DNA of 54,194 nt from assembly GCA_000750105.3 (NCBI GenBank), contig JPHH03000107.1, positions 1 to 54,194 on the forward strand. The letters are read 5' to 3'. The DNA comes from Tolypocladium sp. Sup5 PDA-1. Lineage: Eukaryota; Ascomycota; Sordariomycetes; Hypocreales; Ophiocordycipitaceae. The notes beneath the pieces were generated by a model that did no database searches, was not told the DNA's origin, and was given only the letters and a program-made list of their open reading frames with translations. Of this stretch, positions 40,902 to 51,039 are shown in pieces (position 1 is the first letter of the stretch; each line of letters starts with the position of its first letter). A program made the translations under genes and the position numbers.

Positions 40902-42143
40902 CTATGGACTAAAGTACTCTATGCTAGCAGTGTCAATCTCGGGATGATACGGCTCCGCAGGTCGTTTTGTCGAAGCCGCTTCAAACGCCTTGGCCACTAG
41001 CCCATGCTCGGACCGCTTCACTACTATCGAAAGGGGAAGAGGCTCCGGGTAAAGGTGCGACTTCCATCTACGATCGTTGATGGAATATCCCTGGCCAATA
41101 TCCTTCCACGAGGTTAGGGTAATGATTCGCCCCCTGTCGTCGGGGAGATCATGGGCGCTTAAGGCACAGTCCGTATAGCAAAACTCGCAACCTTTAACTC
41201 GGTATAGGTCGGGCTGTAGGAAAGATAAAGCCTCGCTAATAGGGCGAATACTCCAGATGCGGTCGTTGACGGACTGGAAGGTAGATAAATAGCGCTGAGT
41301 CCAGAGCTGGTGGCCGCAGCAATGTCGTAGCCCAGTTTCCCTGTCGAGGAGTTCCACGACTTTGGGGGCCGCATCTCGGAGACCCGCTAGGCCCTTGCAT
41401 GGGAATATAAGTTTCTCAGTCTTTGCAAGAAGGCTTCCGTTGACGATTTGACACTGAGTAGTAGAAACAAGCCTTGGGTATCGGCATTTATCCCAATGTT
41501 CGTATCGGAACCTCGAAGATAGAATATCTACCGAGTAAGTCGACCACCCATGTCGATAACATCTCATTACCGCAGCCACCATATTAAAGTGAAGCTGTAA
41601 GGGAAGATAAATAGATGCGATTTGGCATGATTTGAATAGTTTTTTCGAGCTTGGGCCGCTATACTGAGCGCAGGGTCGGATAGCAAAGCCATAATCAAAG
41701 TACCATCGAAGGGGAAGGGATAGGTTAGGCGGATGGAAGACCTGGCATCGGGGGCAGAGAACGTCGGCCGGCCGCACACCATCTCTCTCCAAGCGAACAA
41801 GAAAGTCGAAACGCGTAGCACCCTCCAGCTGCAAAGACCCTCGGCCTAGATTGCGGAGCCAGGTTCGGCTAACGAGGGCCAACGAAGCTCGGTCTATTGG
41901 AGACATGTGAGCGGTAATCTCGAGAATGAGCTCTGCCGCGAGACTCTCGAGCGGAGACGAGCCGCCTCCATGTTGCAACCTGCGGTAGCCAGTTGAAGTT
42001 GAAGGGGCAGCAAGGCGGGGGGGCCTTTCGACACAAGGGCCAGTGAGGCGGTGCTTGGATTCTCGATAGTCTTCTGGAGAGTCTTCCGGGAGCCGGGAGT
42101 AGCTTCGATGATGCTTGAAAAGGCGGGATAGAAGCGACGTCAT
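40902..42143 (-). CDS. F-box protein, 413 aa
   Basis: F-box proteins recruit substrates to SCF ubiquitin ligases through Skp1. From ATG 42143 (MTSLLSRLFKHHRSYSRLPE) the F-box lies at about residues 63-97: SPLESLAAELILEITAHMSP followed by IDRASLALVSRTWL, with the typical L-P/A-x-E-(L/I)-(L/I) and LxLVSRxW pattern. The C-terminal 300 residues contain CPRCQVFHPP, HCCGHQLW and CEFCYTDCAL, Cys pairs common in fungal F-box proteins of this type that may bind metal. The open frame extends upstream to a TTG at 42206 but has no earlier ATG. Single exon, undamaged; AT-shifted codons in its second half hint at mild past RIP or local bias. Target unknown. Confidence 0.85.
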   Translation of the reverse strand: MTSLLSRLFKHHRSYSRLPEDSPEDYRESKHRLTGPCVERPPRLAAPSTSTGYRRLQHGGGSSPLESLAAELILEITAHMSPIDRASLALVSRTWLRNLGRGSLQLEGATRFDFLVRLERDGVRPADVLCPRCQVFHPPNLSLPLRWYFDYGFAIRPCAQYSGPSSKKLFKSCQIASIYLPLQLHFNMVAAVMRCYRHGWSTYSVDILSSRFRYEHWDKCRYPRLVSTTQCQIVNGSLLAKTEKLIFPCKGLAGLRDAAPKVVELLDRETGLRHCCGHQLWTQRYLSTFQSVNDRIWSIRPISEALSFLQPDLYRVKGCEFCYTDCALSAHDLPDDRGRIITLTSWKDIGQGYSINDRRWKSHLYPEPLPLSIVVKRSEHGLVAKAFEAASTKRPAEPYHPEIDTASIEYFSP

Positions 42144-42619
42144 GGCGACGGTGTGATGCCGCTTTGGAGTGCAAGGGGGTAGAGGAAGAGGGAGAAGAAG
42201 GAACAACCAAAATGCAAAGCACGAGAATATTTAAAGGCGAGGCGTTCGACTTATACTTTTAGCAAGCGTCTGTTCATTTTGCCGCTACCGAATGAAACCT
42301 TTTGCCACAGGCAATAGTGCAAAAAGACAGTTTGCACGACTTTCGTACACCGGCCGAGGCTGGCCTCGCGCCAGGCATCGCGCGACGCGGTCTGGGCGGC
42401 CCAGCCCCTTGCTCCAGCCGGCACGAAGCTGGGTCCGGATGCACGCCGACCTCTCAAGTCTCGTCACTGCGCCGCCTCCTTTTACTTTTACGGCCTTGTG
42501 TAGGTCGCGCAGTTCGGCGGCCCTGCCCTCTGCCACTCAGCGCCTCGCCCACCGTGGCCCCAGCCTCCCCAGGAACGGTGGCGGAGAAACACGGAGGAGA
42601 GAAGGAGAGCGCCTGGGTG

Positions 42620-42669
42620 GGGCCGGGCCGGGCCGGGCCGGGCGGGGCCGGGCCGGGCCGGGCCGGGCT
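42620..42669. repeat. (GGGCC)n pentamer repeat
   Basis: About ten GGCCG units with one GGCGG interruption; followed within 10 bp by other tandem repeats. It generates artificial Gly/Pro/Ala/Arg frames on both strands. Confidence 0.9.
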
Positions 42670-42676
42670 CCCTTGC

Positions 42677-42750
42677 CACTCATCGCTCGCCCACTCATCG
42701 CTCGCCCACTCATCGCTCGCCCACTCACTCACTCACTCACTCACTCACTT
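42677..42750. repeat. 15-bp x3 tandem repeat followed by (ACTC)n
   Basis: CACTCATCGCTCGCC is repeated three times (42677-42721) and passes directly into about seven ACTC units. Confidence 0.9.
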
Positions 42751-43228
42751 ACCCGGCTGTGGTGGCGCTACCTACCTTATTATTAGCTAGGCCGGCTGGA
42801 CTTGGCTGATGAGCTGCTCGCTCGCTGTCACCCCGCAGCGCAGCGCGCGAGGTGCATTCCGTGGCCCGCCGCCTCTCACCACGCCTCAAGGACAGGAGTA
42901 GCGCCAGCCCGCCCTGATCCGAGGCAGGGCCCCCGGCGGGTCTGACGCGCAAGGCGAGCGGCGTCGCCTGCCTCTAGAGTCTAGACATTTGGCTGTGTTG
43001 CTCGTCGGTCGGTGACGCGTACTAACTACTGCACCGCGCCTGGCTCGTCTGCACCTCAGTCGCCCAACACAGTCCGACGAGGACAAGCAGCCGCCCCGCC
43101 AATTCAATTCCACCACGGCAGACCCAGTAGCGGCCCTGCTAAAGCGACTCCTCTCGGTAGGTAGTTATGGGCCATGGCTATAGTTGGGTAAGTGCACAGG
43201 GGCGACCATGATCCTGCCTGCATTGGCA

Positions 43229-43330
43229 AGGACTTGGGAGAAGCCAGGAAGGAGCTCGGGGGTCGCCGACAGTAACGAAACCCGACCGCCGTTTATTCGT
43301 AGTCTTTTCTTCTTCTCTCGTCCTCCAGCC
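43229..43330 (-). repeat. Inverted-repeat arm B
   Basis: Reverse-complement relative of 39968-40098, 70 bp upstream of the likely ATG of the polyQ gene. Identity is patchy but collinear. Confidence 0.65.
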
Positions 43331-43398
43331 GACGTCGAATCCCTCCCTTGCGAGCCGACTCTCCCGCCAAGGCACCCATCCATCCATCCAACGCTACA

Positions 43399-43998
43399 AT
43401 GCAGCCCCAGCCCCATTTTGCCCGATCCACCGAGGCCTCCCGCCGTCGCCGCTCCTGTCGCAGCCTTGGGAGTCGGCGCGCCACCACCACCACCACCACT
43501 TCTGCCCCGCCTGCATCCCGATCGTGCCCTGACATCGGCGCCTCGCTCGGCCCCGCCGCGACCACAGCAGCAGCAGCAGCCCCCCACTCCCGCCCTCCAA
43601 CCTCGCCCTCGCCCTCGCCCCCGGCCGTGACCCCGACTCCCCGCGATCCAACCGCGCCCCCGGCCCGTCACGCGTCAGCCCCGCCTCCGGTTCAGATCTC
43701 GACTTCCCGCGCTTCACCGACCCCGACCTCGGTCGCCCCCCCTGCCTCCGACCAGGACGCTGTCTCTCGCCCGAGCTCCGACTCCGACTCCAACTCCACC
43801 ACCCCCCAAGTTAGTACGGCCGCCCATCCAAGTGCCCCGGCCCCCAAGTACACGTTGTTGTTGCTGACCTGAGTATCAAGGGTTCAACGAAATCGCCCAG
43901 CAAATCCAGCCCATGTCGGTACGAGTACGCCTTCCGTCGCCCCCCCCCCGCCGCAGCAGCAACAGCAGCAACAGCAGCAACAGCAGCAGCAACAACTT

Positions 43999-44032
<34 letters not shown>

Positions 44033-44484
44033 CCACTCTGCTGCGAGAGACTGCCTTGCCGTTCCTGACTACTGCGCTTGGCCTCGCGGCGGCGAATTTT
44101 TGCGCGCTGGCTTTCCAGCCCACAACGGAGCAGCGCGAGGGCCGAGAAGGCCGGTGGACCGCCGGCCACACCATGATCCACATCAGCAGCCTTGGCTGCA
44201 TCTCTGTCGTCCTTGTGTGAGCCCCGGCGATTATGGACACGGCAGTTGGGCGGGTCGAGCCCCCAAACATTTGGGAAGTGGTCCGAACCTAGGAAAATCG
44301 GGCCGCCTTTTCCGTGTTGGGTGCCCTTTGCGCAGGAGGCGTACTTGCCATGGTGGCATGTAGCGTGTGGTGGTGGACAAGCGACGCTATGGGCAACGCC
44401 CTAATCGTAGTTCTCTTCTTTTTACTAGTTGGGACAATTGGGCTACGGGTGAAGGTGTGGATGGTACGAAACTATTTTTTCTAG
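43399..44484 (+). CDS. Probable polyglutamine membrane protein (intron-containing; 5' model uncertain)
   Basis: Best-supported is the 3' part: a Q-rich run (about 43957-44031) leads into TTLLRETALPFLTTALGLAA and ANFCALAF (TM1), then HTMIHISSLGCISVVL. An intron (about 44215-44292, ending ACCTAG) follows, then ENRAAFSVLGALCAGGVLAM, VACSVWWW (TM2) and ALIVVLFFLLVGTIGLRVKV (TM3), ending RNYFF and TAG at 44482-44484. Upstream, ATG 43399 opens a Ser/Thr/Pro/Ala-rich frame to a GTTAGT donor at 43810; a small exon YQGFNEIAQQIQPMS (43874-43918) fits before the Q run. The second intron would be only 38 bp if it ends at the first CAG, and any CAG of the repeat could act as acceptor. The opposite strand shows only poly-Leu/Ser shadows. 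Family unknown. Confidence 0.5.
43954..44031. repeat. CAG/CAA trinucleotide repeat
   Basis: About 26 CAG or CAA triplets with one CTT interruption, in frame with the TM-containing frame, so it encodes polyglutamine. Confidence 0.85.
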
Positions 44485-45043
44485 TCGGTAGGGCGACGTG
44501 CGAGTACTAATTTAATAGCGTTTCTCTTCTCTTCTCCTATATTAAGTGTTTCTCATCCGTGGCTATACTTATATTTAGACTTAGTATTCTACCTTTAGAG
44601 TATAAGCGCTATATACTAAGCCTTGCTCGCCTAAAGCTATTTCGAAATATTTATTCTACTTAATAGTCTCTTATCTAAGCTACGAGGCAAATTATAGTAT
44701 ACCTTAGAAACCTTCCTATAGAAAACAGCGCCCTACTCGTAAACGCAGGGGGTAGACTTTGTCTAGGGTTAGGGTATTTATAAAGTATTCTTATAGAATA
44801 TATAGTTAGTTTAAAAATTCACGAGGATAGAGGGCGTAATTAGGCGATTAAAATAAGATAGTTTTTAGGCGTATATTAGTCGCGTAGAAAGCGTAATTAT
44901 TAATTAAACGTCGCGAAAAAAAAAGATTATTAATGTATAAGGGGGGGCCTAGGTAGAATATAGTAACTAATAAGGTAAGTAGCTATATGCTGTAAAGACG
45001 GGCTAACGCGACCGTATATTTAGTTGCTTTAACTTATACAGGG
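44485..45043. other. Onset of RIP-saturated AT-rich block
   Basis: Sharp drop in GC after the polyQ gene. No frames of note; short C and A homopolymers near 44920-44950. Confidence 0.5.
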
Positions 45044-45450
45044 ATACTTATAATGCTAACTCGAATAAGTATTTAATTATATAATAGATTAATTACCTAT
45101 AGGGAGGTAGGATCGTTAGGCAGGAGCACGAGTATATTCTATTAAGTATATAAGACTTAAGCTTATCGGGGTAATAGTTCGCTACTAACTTATACTTAAG
45201 TTACTATAACTATTTATATAACCTAGGTATTATTCTATTATACCTAACCTTATAGCCTAGCTCCTTATTATAGCCTAGCTTCTTAGTATTAATGCCCCTA
45301 AACCTTATAATTATCCCCCCTTTCTTAATAATTAGCTCGATTAGTAATAAGTAAGTATAGGGTAATTTAATAATAAATATATAATAAACTAGAGGTAAAT
45401 AAGTAAAGTTTCTATAATAATAGAATAAGTTATTTTATTCGCTATTATAG
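45044..45450 (+). repeat. Long inverted repeat, left arm
   Basis: About 400 bp that match the reverse complement of 49580-49972 along their whole length. Most differences are transitions. Shared landmarks include AAGTATATAAGACTTAAGCT-like words, the doubled TAGCCTAGCT motif and TATAATAAACTAGAGGTAAA. These could be long terminal inverted repeats of one element or LTRs of two opposite copies. Confidence 0.8.
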
Positions 45451-45839
45451 AATTATTTAAATACTAGTAATATTATCTTAAGGGTAAATTAAATATTAAG
45501 GTCTAGTTTAATTACTAGAATTTATAAATATTTATAAAATAAACGAAATTAAATAAATAATAAGCCTATTAATATATATATTTAATACTATTTAACTTTA
45601 TTATTAAATATTATTTAAGGAAAACTAATCTTATAGATCCTCCTTTAAGAAGACTAGATTATTAAGGGGAGATGCCCTTAAATATTAAGTTATTACTAGA
45701 ATTATATAAGAAAATATAAGGAGAAAACTTAGTATAAAGACTTAGCGAGATACCTTTATAAGAATATTCTTCTCGAGTCTTAAACTAGTCTAAGTATAAT
45801 AAGATATTTTTATAAGATAAAGATTCTCGAGCTTATTAA

Positions 45840-47620
45840 GGGATAAATAAGGGCGAAATAGTCCCGAATCCTAATTAATTAGTTAACTAGGCCTATAAGT
45901 TAGCTAGTTATAAATAGTATATTTTAAAATATATTATTACTCTTATAATATCTTATAAGGAGCTATATAATAATACTCTTTAAACTTTAAAGTAATTATT
46001 ATAAGATATTTAAAGTAAAGACTAATATACTTAAAGGATAAAAAATATAATAAGTAAATTATAGAATTCTAATTAAAATCTATAGTTAATTAATATTAAA
46101 GAGTTACTTTATTATAATAGTAAAATTTATATCTTAATAAATATAACTATATATTAGGAGATTCTCTCCTTATACTATAATAATTTACTTATAGGTTATT
46201 TTATATTTAAATATACCTTAGAACTTCTTAAAAGGATCTTTTACTAGGAAATAATATATAAAGATATAAAGGAATATATAGTAATATATAGAGTATATTA
46301 AGGAGCTATCTCTTATAGATATCGTTCTTATAGATCTCTTAAATCCTTACTAATACCTAAAAAACTATAGTCTTAAATTACTATAGATTTTATTATAGGG
46401 CTACCTCTAGTATATTATTAAGGTATAGATATTAATATAATACTAGTAATTATAAATTAATTTACTAAGTATACTATTCTCTTATTAACTATAAGTATAA
46501 TTACTATATTAGATTTAGTATAACTCTTCTATTATAAAGTAAAATTATATTTTAGCTTACTTAATAAAATAATAACTAATTAAGGTCTAATCTTTATTAG
46601 CTATTTCTAGTCTAATTTATATTTTTAATCTTATATAAGATAAAGACTATCTATAGCTTTTTATCCTTAAATAGATAGCTAAATAAAGAGAATAAATTAA
46701 ATTCTCGAATATTACTTAAGATACTTTATTAATAATAATTAATAATATTAGCTAGCTCTATTATAAGAAGTATAATTTACTTATAATAATACTTAAAGTA
46801 TTACTATAGGCTATATACTAAACTAAGTATTAATAAGCTACTCCCTAGACTTTTATTATAGACTTAAGGACGAGTCTCCTAAGATAAGGGTACTAGAAGT
46901 AAAGGCTAGAATAGAAAAGCTACTTTACCTTAGGGATTTACTTTAGGAAAACTAGCGAAAAGCTATTAAAGTATAGAAGAAATACTATAATTACTATTAT
47001 TAATTATTTTCTTTTAAAAGAGGAGACCTTATAAGCCTCTTAATTAAAAACCTTTACTTAAAAGGAGAAAAATAAAAGTTAGCTCTAAGGTATATTAAGC
47101 TATTTTAGGTTTTATAGCTAATTAATAAATAAGCTTATTAATTATCTCTTCTTAAGAAATATACTTAATTATATAATATCTTTTATATCTCTTTATTAGA
47201 GCTATAGGCTTAAAGATAAAATTAAGAGGAAGATATTAATATATTAATACTTAACCTTAAAAAAGATAAAGGAGAATAAGAGGTTAAAGAAGCTAAAGAT
47301 TATTAGACTAAGTAAAGTAAAACTTTATACTTTATAAAATAAATAAGTTAGCCCCTAGGATATAATAAGTAATTACTAAAAGAGGAAATATAAAATACCT
47401 TTACTTTAATTATTAAGTATTAGAAAGGGAAACCTTAATTAAAGATATATAATCGAGGGAGACTATTAAAGAAGTCTTATATTATTAGGAAAAAGAACTT
47501 AAATTATAAGTAAAAAAATATTAAAAAGCCCTAAGTATAATAAAAGAAGATAAAATTATTATATAAAATATAAAATAAAATAACTTAAATAATATACCTT
47601 AATATATTCTTAATATATTA
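45840..47620 (+). pseudogene. Ty3/gypsy integrase and chromodomain relic
   Basis: Although riddled with TAG/TAA, the plus strand keeps a collinear gypsy pol 3' end. About 46190-46330 shows the remains of the H2C2 region before the core. 46390-46780 shows the integrase core, with ITIDFIIGLPLVYY, ILVIIN-FTKYTI, GLIFISYF and LEYYLRYFIN in the usual order. About 47060-47220 resembles the GPF/Y-type region (AYQLSLLKKYT, ISLLEL), and 47260-47420 resembles a chromodomain (KTLYFIK, followed by a YNK-type W-less stretch). RT and RNase H are not found upstream, because the left inverted-repeat arm ends only 400 bp before. Completely dead; plausible chromovirus-type retrotransposon. Confidence 0.7.
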
Positions 47621-47699
47621 TTTAAATATTTACTAATTCTATAGGAAAATAGCTAAGTAACTTCTTTATATCCCCTATTACTATTCCTTCTTCTTTATA

Positions 47700-49100
47700 A
47701 AAAATATTCTTTACCTTTATAAAATAAATATATAAAGTAATCTTCTAGGGACTATAGCTATAGTTACTTAGTAATAAGGATAAAACCTAAGTACTCTTCT
47801 AGAGCTTATAATTTATCTTATCTTAGGCGATTTATTAGTAAAATAGTCTTAATTAAGGGTCTTTATAAGAGAGAACCTATAGCTCTAAATAAAGGGGGAG
47901 GAGAATACTTTAAGAGTAATTCCTAGTATTAGTTTACTAAGGTCTAGTAATATATTAAATACTCTATAACTAACTTAGTAGTATATATTAAGCTATATAA
48001 GACCTTATAATAATACTTAAAGGTAATAAAGGCTAAAGAAAAATAATAGGCTATAAGGGCTATTGCCTTTTAGCTATTATTAAATAAAATAAGATCTTTT
48101 ATCTTAGGATAAACTTTTATATTTAAGTTATATAAATATTCTAGGATTATAATAAACTTATTATAGTCCCCTTATATAATAATAAGATACTAAACTCTAG
48201 TTAACATATTAATAAAAAATAAAATAACTAGAGAAATAAGGGCGCTTACTAAATTATATATATCTTTTTAACTAATATATTATTTATATTAGCTTAAGCT
48301 AGTAAACTTAAAGCTATAATTAATTTTTAGGACTTTATATTAATTATTATACCTTATTATATAAGTAGTTTTAAAGATATTATTAATAATATATAAGTAA
48401 TATATATACTAGAATTTCTCTAGGAATACTATAAAGCTATAAATAGCTAGCGCTTTTATATTAATTTAGCGATACCTTAGAGCTAAATTACTAGCGATAG
48501 GGCTAACTTCCTCCTCGTTATCGTTTACTTTCTCTTCTTTCTTATCTTCCTCCTCTAGGGGAAGAATATAATAGCTAGGATTATCTAGATTATTAATAAA
48601 GGAACTAGCATTATTTAAGGCAATAAGTAAAGAGAGAATAATAATAGATAGACCCTCTAATTCCTCTATTACTAGCGTAATTAAGCTAATAAAGGGATTT
48701 AAGGGCGATATACTAGGCGATTTATCCTAGTAATTAGAGTTATATACCTTAATAGTTAGTATAAGAGAAATAATTAAGATCTTATTATTAATCTCTATAA
48801 AATTATCCTCTTTAAATAATATTACTTCCTTTTTTACTTAAATATAAGCTTTTAAAGATACTAGTAATTCCCTAGTAATAAATAAGTTTATTACTAGCGA
48901 GTTTAAGGCGAGTTCTTCCTTAATAAACTCTTAGGGAGCTAGGCCTTTATTAAATAAGTTAAATATAATATTATTAGCTAGATAAGGGCGATAATAGGAA
49001 TAGATAAGAGAAATATCCTTATTAAAAGATAACTCTATATATATATGCTTTTAAGTAATAAAAGTATAATTTATTCCCTTTAAGCTAGGAATAGCTAGCC
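47700..49100 (-). pseudogene. RIP-mutated long frame of unknown transposon protein
   Basis: The minus strand has one reading frame of about 450 codons in which interruptions are TAG or TAA at places compatible with Trp or Gln, and few frame changes. Readable pieces: LVIEELEGLSIIILSLLIAL, then an acidic stretch LPLEEEDKKEEKVNDNEEEV, ALAIYSFIVFLEKF, FINMLTRV, KAIALIAYYFSLAFITFKYY, YSPPPLFRAIGSLL. I do not recognise the family; a gag-like or element-specific ORF is possible. It lies within the long inverted-repeat pair, opposite in direction to the integrase relic. Confidence 0.45.
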
Positions 49101-49579
49101 CCTTTCCCTTAAGACTATAAGGTATAACTAAGGAGATTCGCTAAGGAATAATAATTAATATATTTTAATAAATATTTTCTATAATATATATTAAATTATA
49201 TCTTATAGGAGTTAGCGTTCTAGGTAAAGGAGTAGCTTATAATAGCAAGCGCGTAAGAGATAGTCTAATACTTTTACTATACCCTTAGCTCTAATAAGCC
49301 TAAGTACTTAATATAATTATATAATTACTCTTCTTATTATAACTAGCTTTTAGAGTTTCTTTAATATAAACTATAGTAATATAGGTAGAATAATATTATA
49401 AGTAATATTAAGGTAAATCAAAAGTGTTTTATTAATAATAAATAAGAGGCTAAGAAATAAGGTCTATATAAAAGAAGAGTAAGGAAAAGAAAATTATAAA
49501 TAAATAAAAGCGATTAATAATTATTATTATTTATTAATAATTTAGGTTATATATATTATTTCTATAATAATTACTTTTA

Positions 49580-49972
49580 AAGTAACCTATTCTATTATTA
49601 TAAAAACTTTACTTATTTACCTCTAGTTTATTATATATTCGCTATTAAATTACCTTATACTTACTTACTATTAATTAAGCTAATTACTAAGAAAAGGGGG
49701 ATAATTATAAGGTTTAGGGGTATTAATATTAGGAAGCTAGGCTATAATAAGGAGCTAGGCTATAAGGTTAGGGATAATAAAAAAATACCTAGGTTATATA
49801 AATAGTTATAGTAATTCAAGCGCGAGTTAGTAGCGAACTATTACCTTAATAAGCTTAAGTCTTATATACTTAATAAAATATACTTATACTTTTACTTAAT
49901 AATCCTACCTTCTTATAAGTAATTAATCTATTATATAATTAAATACGTATTTAAGTTAGTATTATAAAGCCT
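49580..49972 (-). repeat. Long inverted repeat, right arm
   Basis: Reverse-complement partner of 45044-45450; this arm is more AT-shifted in places, as expected when RIP hits two copies independently. Confidence 0.8.
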
Positions 49973-51039
49973 AGGTAATAGTAATATTAATTAAGGTTAG
50001 GTTACTAGTATTATATAAGATCTAGTATAAGAATATTAACGTTAAGCTAAGGTTCTTATTTATTAACTATATAAAGGATAATTTATAAGCGCGATATAAA
50101 GGTATATAAATAAAGTTATTATATATTTTAGCTTAAAATAAAATAAGTAGCGATAGCGTTTACTTATATTAATTAATAAAGTAATAAGATAAGGTATTAG
50201 ATATATTATTATATACTATAGTATTACCCCTAGATATTATAGGCCCGGCTATAACTAACGCGGATATAAATTAACTAAGTTTAGTATTAATAATAGTATT
50301 ATTAAACTATTAATTAAAGCATAGCTATTATAATAATATTATTATTAATAAGTTAGCTATAATAAGATTATAAGATAATAGTAAGTAAGTAAGTATATTA
50401 GAGTATATGCTAATATATTTAGCTATTATTAAGGTTACGTATATAATAGTATTATATTAGTTATATTTAAAGTACGAGGATAAGGTTAAGTAATTAATAA
50501 AGATAAAGTAATTAAATATTATAACCTAGGATAACGGGCTATAGGATAGGCTAGCTATGCAAGCGCTATGCAAGCTGCATAGAATAATAGTTAAAACGAT
50601 AGGCTAATAAGGACTATAGTATATAGTATTTACTAAGTAATTAATAAATACTAGGCGAATAGTATATAAGAGTTTACTTAATAATTAATAAACTACGAGT
50701 AAATACTCTAGTATATAAGACCCCTTAATTTCCTTATTATAATATAGATACCTTGCTAGCTTTTAATACTTTATATTATTCTAATATAAATATACTTATA
50801 TTACTTTAATACTCTTAGTTATAACTTACTATCTAAGATATCTAATCTATTATAATTATAATAAGACTAGCCTAGTACTATACCCTAACCTTTTTATTAA
50901 TATAAACCTCTAGTTTATCCCTTAAGAACTTAAATTATTATATATTAAAAGCTCTTATTTAAAAAGATATTATATTACCTTAAGTAATATCTTAATACTA
51001 TTAAAATAGTATTACTAACTAAACCTAGATTAAGTACTA
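49973..51039. other. AT-rich RIP DNA, no recognisable frame
   Basis: Contains one less mutated patch (about 50525-50590, with ATGCAAGCGCTATGCAAGC and a pair of TATGCAAGC words) that may be part of an LTR preceding the gag-like relic. No coding sequence supported. Confidence 0.35.

Larger units (their letters stand above)
42144..43398. other. GC-rich intergenic region between divergent genes
   Basis: Upstream regions of the F-box gene (minus) and the polyQ gene (plus). A TTTAAATA-like word on the minus strand at about 42227-42234 lies about 85 bp upstream of the F-box ATG. The rest is low-complexity repeats and inverted-repeat arm B. Long frames here are shadows of the repeats. Confidence 0.5.

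Noticed and set aside
42292..42790. Frames of about 160 codons across the GGGCC and 15-bp repeats
   Set aside because: Products of tandem repeats read in several frames; not genes.
43876..44181. Minus-strand poly-Leu frame
   Set aside because: Shadow of the CAG repeat; the plus strand gives polyQ joined to proper membrane segments.
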